Shown piece by piece: positions 57,861 to 64,000 of a stretch of DNA of 64,000 nt. Below the pieces are notes generated by a model that was given only the letters and a program-made list of their open reading frames with translations, was not told the DNA's origin and searched no databases. Positions within the stretch are counted from its first letter, which is position 1. Each line of letters starts with the position of its first letter. The DNA is from Pseudomonas mandelii (GTDB lineage Bacteria; Pseudomonadota; Gammaproteobacteria; Pseudomonadales; Pseudomonadaceae), in assembly GCF_900106065.1 (NCBI RefSeq), contig NZ_LT629796.1, positions 5,115,501 to 5,179,500 on the forward strand, written 5' to 3'. The position numbers and the translations under genes are program-made.

Positions 57861-58535
57861 CTACCGGACAAACGCCTGCAAATCGCTGGCCAGTTTGTCG
57901 ATCGCCACCTTGAAGTCTTTGGCGGTGATTTCCTGGCTGGCATTGGACAGCGTGCTGCCGAAGACTTTGCGCACGACTTTGGCCACGGTCTGGTTGGTGC
58001 TGGCGTCTTTAAACTCGGCCTCGATGAACAACGTGGAGTCCTGATCCCGATGCCCGCTGGCAGCGGAAACACCACCGACAACGGCCGCGACAGGCACCAC
58101 TTCATACCATCTCATACCTTCGTTTTCGGCATTCACCCCGGTGATCGCCGCGCGCATGATCAGTTTTTTTGAACCGCCCGGCGCTGATTGTTCGCTCGAT
58201 ACCACGCGGTATTTCTGCCCCAACACACCTTTGACCTTGCTGGTCATGTAGTTCTGCAGTTCATCCAGGGTTTGCCGATTGACCCGCTCGGTCGGCTTGG
58301 GCGCCGGATAGAGCTCCAGTTTGTTGAAGACCACGGTGTCGTAGGCGTTTGGATTCCAGGACGGGCTCACCCAGCGCATCGCGGTTTCGCCACTGGTGGT
58401 GGTGACTTGCTGCAAGTTGTTGTAGTCGGTAAGGAAGCCCGAGTACTGGTCTTTTTCGGTGACTTTCGAGGTGCAGCCCCCGAGTAGCAGACTGGTCAAT
58501 GCGACGCCGATGAATAATTTCCGGGACAGGTTCAT
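57861..58535 (-). CDS. DUF3313 lipoprotein
   Basis: A 224-residue lipoprotein: lipobox LLGGC with Cys near residue 21. The mature part shows DUF3313 features (QYSGFLTDYNNLQ at the start; RWVSPSWNPNAYDTVVFNKLELYP, in part WNPNAYDTVVFNKLEL, then a Gly-rich VVGGVSAASGHRDQDS). Family function unknown; outer-membrane attachment is likely. It is the third gene of a sulfatase-FadL-DUF3313 run with gaps of 69 and 48 bases. Confidence 0.88.
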   Translation of the reverse strand: MNLSRKLFIGVALTSLLLGGCTSKVTEKDQYSGFLTDYNNLQQVTTTSGETAMRWVSPSWNPNAYDTVVFNKLELYPAPKPTERVNRQTLDELQNYMTSKVKGVLGQKYRVVSSEQSAPGGSKKLIMRAAITGVNAENEGMRWYEVVPVAAVVGGVSAASGHRDQDSTLFIEAEFKDASTNQTVAKVVRKVFGSTLSNASQEITAKDFKVAIDKLASDLQAFVR

Positions 58536-58583
58536 TGTGGTGTGTGCTCCATGGGGGTTGTCTTTTTTTTTCGATTGCAGGCA

Positions 58584-59852
58584 TCAAAAACGCCAGGTCA
58601 TGTTTCCGGTCACCGCTTGAATCCAGGCATTGTCGAATTGACCGGAAGTTCGAGTGCCCGACGTGGACTTGGTCTGGTCGACCGGCATGTCGCCAAGCCA
58701 GACCATGGCCCAGCTGACGTTAATGTCGGTGACCTTGTTCAGAGCATAGGTGGCCCCAGCCGCAACGCGCCAGGATTCGTCCATGGGCACGGTAAACGTG
58801 CGGTTGCCGTCGGAAACGGCGCTGCTGTCGTAAGCCACGCCGAAATTCCACAACAGCTGCGGGGTGGCCTGGTACTGCGCGCCCAGGGCCAGTTGCCAGG
58901 TGTCTTTGAAATGGGCGTCGACGGTGGTCGATTGTGAACCGACTGCGGTGGTGTCGACTTGCACCGCGATATCGCCGAACTCGGACCAGTCCTGCCAGTT
59001 GACGGAGGCGAGCAAGGCCCATCGCGGGTCGAGTTGCTGGAACAGGCTCAGGGTCGCGGTTTGCGGCACGGTCATGTCGAGTTGGGTATTGGTGTTGTTG
59101 ACGCGCTCCAGCAAACGGCCGTCGCCTTTCACATCCAGCCGGTCTTCGAAGTCCAGATCGACCTTGCTGGTGTAGGCCAGGCCAATACGGGTGCCGGGTT
59201 GCGGGGCGTAGATCACTCCCACATTCGCCCCAAAACCCCAATCGTTGTCTTTGTACTTGAACTGGCCGTCGCTGCGGTCGGTGAAGCCAAAGGGTGAACG
59301 ATCGATCGCGGTTTGCGCTTGCAGCATGCCGTACATGGCTTTCACACCGACGCCCACCGACCATTGATCATCGAAGCGATACGCCACGCTGGGCACAAAC
59401 GACAAACCGGCGAGGCTGACGTTCTGCGCAAAATAGCGCCCGGACCAGTTGTTGTCGTAATTGGCCGCCAACCCGAAGTCGCCGTAATTGCCGAAACCGA
59501 CGCTCCAGTGGTCATCGAATTGATGGCTGATGAAAAAGCTGCCGCCGGGAATCGGGTCGAAGGCATTGCCACTGCCGCTGCCCGTGCCGTTGGTGTTTGA
59601 GTCGCGATCAAAGCTCAGGTCGCCATAGAGCACCTGCAATCCGCCGGTAATTTGCGTACCTGGCAGATAACTCATGCCCGCCGGATTGCTGGCGATGGTG
59701 GAAGGGCCTTGTGCACGGGCGGCGGCACCGGCGTTGGCAAGCCCCACGTTATCGGTGCCGATTTCATAGAGCATGATGCCGCCGGCCTGGGCCTGCTGGC
59801 AGCACAGCGCAAACAGGGTGAAGGCGGGTAGGACGGCTGTTTTTAATTGCAT
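58584..59852 (-). CDS. FadL/OmpP1-family outer membrane transporter
   Basis: A 422-residue FadL-type beta barrel that lets hydrophobic compounds cross the outer membrane. The signal peptide ends near QQAQA/GGIMLYEIGTDNVGLANAGAA; the mature start with GLANAGAAARAQGPSTIASNPAGMSYL (in part TIASNPAGMSYL) is the family's N-terminal hatch motif. The last residue is Phe (NMTWRF), as expected for barrel assembly. It follows a periplasmic sulfatase gene, so it may import that enzyme's sulfated or desulfated lipophilic substrate. Confidence 0.92.
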   Translation of the reverse strand: MQLKTAVLPAFTLFALCCQQAQAGGIMLYEIGTDNVGLANAGAAARAQGPSTIASNPAGMSYLPGTQITGGLQVLYGDLSFDRDSNTNGTGSGSGNAFDPIPGGSFFISHQFDDHWSVGFGNYGDFGLAANYDNNWSGRYFAQNVSLAGLSFVPSVAYRFDDQWSVGVGVKAMYGMLQAQTAIDRSPFGFTDRSDGQFKYKDNDWGFGANVGVIYAPQPGTRIGLAYTSKVDLDFEDRLDVKGDGRLLERVNNTNTQLDMTVPQTATLSLFQQLDPRWALLASVNWQDWSEFGDIAVQVDTTAVGSQSTTVDAHFKDTWQLALGAQYQATPQLLWNFGVAYDSSAVSDGNRTFTVPMDESWRVAAGATYALNKVTDINVSWAMVWLGDMPVDQTKSTSGTRTSGQFDNAWIQAVTGNMTWRF

Positions 59853-59921
59853 GGATCACCTCAGCGGATGTCCGTCATGAACGCGGGTGGCTGGCATCCG
59901 CCACCCGTGTAATTCGCCTGT

Positions 59922-61538
59922 CTACTTGGCCATGGCCGCCCGGGCTGCTTCGATCCTGGCTTTGACCGCTTCCAGGTTGAAGCTCGCGCCTTTTTGCATG
60001 GGTGGGAACTCAACCGCCGTTTCAGCCAGTTTGACCACCTGCTGCTGTACAAACACAAAGCGCCAGAACTGGAACTTGAACCACTCGAAGTACTCCAGTG
60101 AGCCACTGGCTGCCATGTTTTCCGGCCACCCGGCGCGTTCAAACGGGTCGAGCCGCAGGTTGGTCAGGACCGGCATGTCCAGCGTGACCTTAGCCCCCAG
60201 CCAGCCACCGGGCTGATCGATGAAGCGGTACTTGAAGTCATCGATACGGATCGCACCCAGCGTACTTTCGCCGAAGTAGAAAACTTCATGCCGGTTCGAC
60301 GGACCTTTACCGGTGATCATCGGTGTCTGGTCATAGCCATCGAGGTGGACCTTGTACGTTCTGTCGCCCAATTGCTTACCCTTGAGCAGCTCGGTGGCGA
60401 TGTTCGGGTTGCCGGCGGCGGCAACGAGGGTCGGGAACCAGTCCAGGCCGGACATGATGCCGTTGGCCACGGTGTTGGCCGGTACGTTGCCAGGCCAGCG
60501 GACGATCGCCGGAACCCTGAAGCCACCCTCCATCACGGTGCCTTTGCCCATGGCAAACGGTGTGGTGCCGCCATCCGGCCAGGTGAAGTTTTCCGCGCCG
60601 TTGTCGGTGGTGAAAATCACGATGGTGTTGTCATCCATGCCGTCTTTTTTCAGCTTGGCCATGACGTCGCCGACGATGTCATCGAGCTGCGCCATGCCGG
60701 CTTCCTGCTCCGACCAGCCATTCTGCGAATTGCGCATCGCTTCGTACTTGTCGGACAGGTGCGTGACGATGTGCATGCGGGTCGGGTTCAGCCACAGGAA
60801 GAACGGTTTGTTATCGGTCTTGGCCTTGTCGATGAAGGTGAAAGCCTTGTCGCGGATTTCGTCGTCGACGGTTTTCATCCGCTCGGGATAGAGCGTACCG
60901 GCGTCTTCGATTTTCTGTTTGCCGACCTTGCCCCAGCGCGGCATCACCGTCGTATCGTCGGTGGTGGTCGCCCAGCTGTGGACCATGTTGCGCGGGCCAA
61001 CGGTGGCCAGAAGTTCTTGCGGATAGTTGGGGTGTGCCGGGTCTTCCATGGCGTCGAGGTGATAGAGGTAACCGAAGAACTCGTCGAACCCGTGCGCGGT
61101 GGGCAGAAATTCGTTCAAGTCGCCCAGATGGTTTTTGCCAAACTGGCCAGTGGAGTAACCCATGGCCTTGAGCGCGGTGGCAATGGTGACCGCTTCAGCG
61201 GGAATACCGACAGGTGAGCCGGCCTGGCCGACCGTGGTCATGCCGGTACGGATCGGCAGTTCACCGGTAATGAAATTGGCACGCCCGGCGGTGCAACTGG
61301 CTTCGGCGTAGTAGTCGGTAAAGCGCATGCCTTCTGCAGCGAGCTGGTCGAGATTGGGGGTCCGGCCGGCCATCATGCCCTGGTTGTAGACGCCGATATT
61401 GGACCAGCCAATATCGTCGCCCATGATGACCACGATGTTGGGGGCGGGTTTGTCGGCCGCTTGGGTGATGCCGGGTAGAACCATTGCAGACAACAACATT
61501 GAAACAGCAAACAACCGGGTTAATTTTGTCTGGTTCAT
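59922..61538 (-). CDS. Periplasmic arylsulfatase (formylglycine type)
   Basis: A 538-residue type I sulfatase with a signal peptide ending near ITQAA/DKP (residue about 28). The metal site begins VVIMGDDIGWSN. The formylglycine Cys lies in ASCTAGRANF near residue 83: C-T-A-G-R fits CX(P/A)XR. YSTGQFGKNHLGD near 130 (Lys, His) and TTDNGAENFTWPDGG near 305 (Asp, Asn) complete the catalytic set. It releases sulfate from an ester. No formylglycine-generating enzyme gene is in the window. Heads the operon with the FadL-type porin and DUF3313 lipoprotein. Confidence 0.92.
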   Translation of the reverse strand: MNQTKLTRLFAVSMLLSAMVLPGITQAADKPAPNIVVIMGDDIGWSNIGVYNQGMMAGRTPNLDQLAAEGMRFTDYYAEASCTAGRANFITGELPIRTGMTTVGQAGSPVGIPAEAVTIATALKAMGYSTGQFGKNHLGDLNEFLPTAHGFDEFFGYLYHLDAMEDPAHPNYPQELLATVGPRNMVHSWATTTDDTTVMPRWGKVGKQKIEDAGTLYPERMKTVDDEIRDKAFTFIDKAKTDNKPFFLWLNPTRMHIVTHLSDKYEAMRNSQNGWSEQEAGMAQLDDIVGDVMAKLKKDGMDDNTIVIFTTDNGAENFTWPDGGTTPFAMGKGTVMEGGFRVPAIVRWPGNVPANTVANGIMSGLDWFPTLVAAAGNPNIATELLKGKQLGDRTYKVHLDGYDQTPMITGKGPSNRHEVFYFGESTLGAIRIDDFKYRFIDQPGGWLGAKVTLDMPVLTNLRLDPFERAGWPENMAASGSLEYFEWFKFQFWRFVFVQQQVVKLAETAVEFPPMQKGASFNLEAVKARIEAARAAMAK

Positions 61539-61746
61539 GAGCAGCTCCTGCGTACTGATAAGTACCGAAGTCAGGCCCCCCGACCTTTTTTAAATGGGGT
61601 ATCCCCCGAAAGAGCGTAGGTATGAACTGGGAAATATCCAGTAGTAATTGACAGTGATGGGCAGCTGTCTCATGAGCTTTACAGCATGGTCGGCGATGGC
61701 CGGATTCAACTGATCTTTTCGCACCAATCCCTGCCCGACGACTCCA

Positions 61747-62286
61747 TCACCAGCGAAACATTGGCAGCGGTTTGAGCGGGGAGCGCAGGAATTGCCGTGC
61801 GGTTTGCCGGAGCAGCATCCCGTGAAAACCATGATTGGGCAGTACCGACTTCACCGTTTTGATGTAGGCCCGCGGCAGGCCGAACGTCAGCAGGCCGAGC
61901 GACACGTCAATGATATCGGCGCGTCGGAAGGGCTCGACGCTGAGCGCATGGTCGGCAGCATAGGACCGCACTTTGTGGTGTTCCAGGATCAGTGCCGTCA
62001 CTTCGCCGCTCAAGTGCGACAGTTGCCGATTGGCGAGGTAGTCGGTGGCCAGGCGCACCGAGGGTTCCAGGTAATCAATGGTTTGATCGGTCCAGATGCC
62101 CAGGTCGTGAAACGCCCCGGCGATCTGCACGGCTTCGGAGGGCAGGCCTTCAATGCCGCTGATCGCGCGGTAGAAGTTCAGCACCCGGTAAATGTGATTG
62201 CGATAACCCAACAAATCGGCACCGATCGCCAGGGCGTAGGACGTCAGTATTTCGTCGGTCACGGGGAATTCGAGAAGGGGGTTCAT
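61747..62286 (-). CDS. HD-domain protein
   Basis: A 179-residue protein with an HD phosphohydrolase-like fold: the first His in YRNHIYRV, the HD pair in GAFHDLGIW near residue 60, the later His in ILEHHKVRSY near 110 and Asp in RRADIIDV near 128. It might act on nucleotides or be a metal-dependent hydrolase. It is the third gene of a run with an Rrf2 regulator and a Cys-motif protein, 11 bases after the latter. The region 61539-61746 between it and the sulfatase gene has the sulfatase promoter; I saw no clear site. Confidence 0.85.
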   Translation of the reverse strand: MNPLLEFPVTDEILTSYALAIGADLLGYRNHIYRVLNFYRAISGIEGLPSEAVQIAGAFHDLGIWTDQTIDYLEPSVRLATDYLANRQLSHLSGEVTALILEHHKVRSYAADHALSVEPFRRADIIDVSLGLLTFGLPRAYIKTVKSVLPNHGFHGMLLRQTARQFLRSPLKPLPMFRW

Positions 62287-62297
62287 CGGTACGGACC

Positions 62298-62699
62298 TCA
62301 CGCGTCGCGCAACAGGTCATTGGCGTTGAGGATCTCGAAGGCGATCTCCGGGCGTTTCTCCAGGCTGCGGCGAATCGCGGCGGGGATCGACTGGCGGGTC
62401 TTGCGGCACAAGCCCGGCAACTCGCCGAGGGTGATGCCGATGCCGCGCATGGTACGCACTTCATTGAAGCTGGGGACGATGTCCACACGGATGCCCAGTT
62501 GTGCGTACATGCGGTTTTGCAAGCGTTCGAGGTCAGCCAGGCTTTCCAGGTTTTCCAGACGATCGAGCAGACGCTTTTCTTCCTGTCGGGTCAGAAACAG
62601 GATGCGCACGTCCGCGCCCGGTGTTTCCAGCAACGGGTCTCGCCCGCAGATGCAGGCGCCGGGCGGGCAGGGTGAGCGGATCGGAGCAGAGGTCGTCAT
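62298..62699 (-). CDS. Conserved protein with N-terminal CPPGACICG motif
   Basis: A 133-residue protein that I do not recognise as a named family. The start carries SPCPPGACICGRDPLLE: three Cys as C-x4-C-x-C, which could bind iron-sulfur or another metal. The rest is helical and basic (RQEEKRLLDRLENLESL, EVRTMRGIGITLGELPGL, then LCRKTRQSIPAAIRRSLEK) and ends NANDLLRDA. It lies 33 bases after an Rrf2 gene and just before an HD gene. A small iron-sulfur or redox-responsive partner of the Rrf2 protein is plausible but unproven. Confidence 0.8.
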   Translation of the reverse strand: MTTSAPIRSPCPPGACICGRDPLLETPGADVRILFLTRQEEKRLLDRLENLESLADLERLQNRMYAQLGIRVDIVPSFNEVRTMRGIGITLGELPGLCRKTRQSIPAAIRRSLEKRPEIAFEILNANDLLRDA

Positions 62700-62732
62700 G
62701 GGCCTTAATCATAGAGCGCCCCAGACGAATCG

Positions 62733-63302
62733 TCAGTCGGAAATATCGGTCACCGGGATGATCTGTTCGCCGTCGGGCTGAGTGCCGGTCACCGTTTTCC
62801 TTTCCCGACGATCATTGATCCAGTTGTCCACCTGGGCGCCGAACTCGGCCGGGGCTTTACGTCCGACCCTGCGGGCAAGGTCGAGAATGGTCTGCTGGGC
62901 GAGGGCGTCTTCCATGCGTTGCTGCGCGGTCATCATGACGGCGTGAACCGAGCAATGACCTTCCACTGCCCACGTCGGCGGGGAGCCTTCAAACAACGCG
63001 CAACGCCCACGGATATCACGGCAATCGAAGATGAGCTTCTGGCCATCAATGGCGTTAACGATGTCCAGCACGCTGATTTCGTCCGCCGGCCGCGCCAGTT
63101 TGAACCCGCCGCGCACGCCCTCGGTCGCGACCACCAGTTTGGCCTTGGCCAGTTTGGTGAAGATTTTCGCCAGGTAGTCCAGCGGCACGCCTTGCAGCTC
63201 AGCGAGGTCGCGCACGCTCGCCTCACGGCTGTCGCCGTAATCGCCTACCAGAAAAAGCAGGCAGTGAATGCCGTACTCAACGCCCGCACTGTAGAGAGAC
63301 AT
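62733..63302 (-). CDS. Rrf2-family transcriptional regulator with Fe-S-type cysteines
   Basis: A 189-residue Rrf2 protein (IscR/NsrR relatives). The winged helix lies in residues about 1-75 (YGIHCLLFLV; DLAELQGVPLDYLAKIFTKLAKA, in part VPLDYLAKIFTKL; GGFKLARP). Three Cys follow in DCRDIRGRCALFEG and GHCSVH (near residues 93, 99 and 113), the spacing used to hold an iron-sulfur cluster. The C-terminus has a 45-residue tail longer than usual. It is divergent from an FAD oxidoreductase gene and heads a three-gene run, so it likely controls both sides in response to redox or NO. Confidence 0.9.
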   Translation of the reverse strand: MSLYSAGVEYGIHCLLFLVGDYGDSREASVRDLAELQGVPLDYLAKIFTKLAKAKLVVATEGVRGGFKLARPADEISVLDIVNAIDGQKLIFDCRDIRGRCALFEGSPPTWAVEGHCSVHAVMMTAQQRMEDALAQQTILDLARRVGRKAPAEFGAQVDNWINDRRERKTVTGTQPDGEQIIPVTDISD

Positions 63303-63474
63303 GGTTATCTCCGACTGAAAGAGTCGCCAATGTTACCAGCCGATTGTCAGGGGTGCAACGAAGCATCGGCATGCCCTTGATCGCCTGTCTGTCCCGTGCT
63401 GCATATGGATAGAAGCTTGCGTCTGGATTGTCGAGGTATCTGAATGTGTGATGATAACCATCGATAGAAGGTCG

Positions 63475-63503
63475 TTGCGTCTTGTAACTCGGATCACTAT
63501 AGT
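63475..63503 (+). promoter_or_regulatory. Sigma-70-type promoter of the FAD oxidoreductase gene
   Basis: TTGCGT at 63475-63480 and TATAGT at 63498-63503 are 17 bases apart. The start site would lie near 63510, about 50 bases before the start codon. It is in the 257-base divergent gap next to the Rrf2 gene; I see no sure Rrf2 site. Confidence 0.5.
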
Positions 63504-63559
63504 CGCCGTTGTCAGCTCGGCGACGAGTTCAGTCTTTGGTCTTCTTCGGAGTTAAAACA

Positions 63560-64000
63560 ATGAAACAGCACATTCTGGTCATCGGCGCAGGTTTCGGTGG
63601 CATGTGGACGGCATTGAGCGCCACGCGCCTGTTGGACATCCATGATCACAACCACGTAGACGTCACGGTACTGGCGCCTCAGGCCGAGCTGCGGGTGCGT
63701 CCACGCTTCTACGAGCCGAATGCTCATCAACTGGCGGCACCCCTTGGCGACCTGTTCGATGCCGTCGGTGTGAAGTTCATCAAGGGCGCAGCGCAATCCA
63801 TCGACGTGCAGCAAAAACAAGTCGGCTACACCGATGCATCGGGTGCCGAACAGGTGTGCAGCTACGACAAACTCGTTCTGGCCACCGGCAGCGGTCTCGC
63901 GTTACCCAACACTCCGGGCGTGGCCCAACACGCCTTTGACGTGGACCAGATTGAACAGGCGATACGCCTGGAAAACCATCTGAAATCCCTGGCCAACCTG
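63560..64000 (+). CDS. NAD(P)/FAD-dependent oxidoreductase (NDH-2-like, partial)
   Basis: The first 147 residues of a type II NADH dehydrogenase-like flavoprotein; the gene runs off the right edge (full family length about 430). It begins MKQHILVIGAGFGGMWTA with the FAD-binding GAGFGG, then LRVRPRFYEPNAHQLAAPL, in place of the usual quinone-reductase sequence, and LVLATGSGLALPNTPG at the second dinucleotide part. It may feed electrons to quinones or act on a carotenoid- or sulfide-like donor; the missing C-terminus would tell. Divergent from the Rrf2 regulator gene. Confidence 0.88.
   Translation, partial: MKQHILVIGAGFGGMWTALSATRLLDIHDHNHVDVTVLAPQAELRVRPRFYEPNAHQLAAPLGDLFDAVGVKFIKGAAQSIDVQQKQVGYTDASGAEQVCSYDKLVLATGSGLALPNTPGVAQHAFDVDQIEQAIRLENHLKSLANL

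Overview
The window looks like chromosomal DNA of a Pseudomonas of the fluorescens group. The basis is GC-rich codon use, the best-recognised gene families (hglS, aruF/aruG-type, aotJ/aotO-type, dhcR-dhcAB-atoB order, cobF, pcs, ligD in PE-LIG-POL order) and at least sixteen intergenic REP/BIME-type inverted repeats of the kinds typical of this group. I saw no rRNA, tRNA, CRISPR array, insertion sequence, phage or integration site; the content is a dense run of metabolic and regulatory operons.

Layout. 1-745: start of an hcp gene (type VI secretion) with a sigma-54-like promoter and upstream palindromes. 746-9255: DJ-1/PfpI protein, 2-oxoadipate dioxygenase/decarboxylase HglS, a hydrolase plus Baeyer-Villiger-type monooxygenase pair, a MASE2-GGDEF cyclase, a periplasmic CPG2-like carboxypeptidase and an oxaloacetate decarboxylase. 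9588-16791: a seven-gene minus-strand operon (RpiR regulator, isochorismatase-fold hydrolase, glutamine synthetase-like ligase, N-formylglutamate amidohydrolase-like enzyme, APC permease, and a second pair of arginine succinyltransferase subunits). 17133-24737: cobC-like/cobF, FtrA-type regulator with a rhodanese, a class I amidotransferase, AotJ- and AotO-like proteins without their permeases, and two secreted proteins. 24829-29458: a glutathione transferase remnant, two membrane proteins, a chalcone isomerase-like/DUF3833 pair and an Nramp transporter. 29863-33506: thiolase plus CoA-transferase operon with divergent LysR gene. 33611-35588: sirtuin and a methyltransferase.

36075-45801 is the most interesting part. 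It holds an acetamidase/formamidase-like protein, a DUF692 (MNIO) plus DUF2063 pair, a three-gene phospholipid cassette, an OmpR/EnvZ-type two-component system, two small secreted proteins and a DipZ-like membrane thioredoxin. The same promoter architecture (TGTATC direct repeats, then GATACA, then ACACAG-N4-GATAC) occurs in front of the acetamidase gene, the DUF692 gene and the DUF2790 gene beside the two-component system. This suggests one small regulon, possibly a metal or periplasmic-stress response with a bufferin-like peptide-modification module whose substrate is encoded in trans.

45811-64000: AraC regulator, DUF4242 protein and methyltransferase; UspE, GNAT and DUF488 genes; phosphatidylcholine synthase; DUF533 protein; a cupin; an operon of haem-oxygenase-like oxidase, HemK-like methyltransferase and LigD; a sulfatase-FadL-DUF3313 operon; and an Rrf2 regulator with two companions divergent from a truncated FAD oxidoreductase. 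All functions are read from recognisable motifs and remembered family knowledge; no database search was run.
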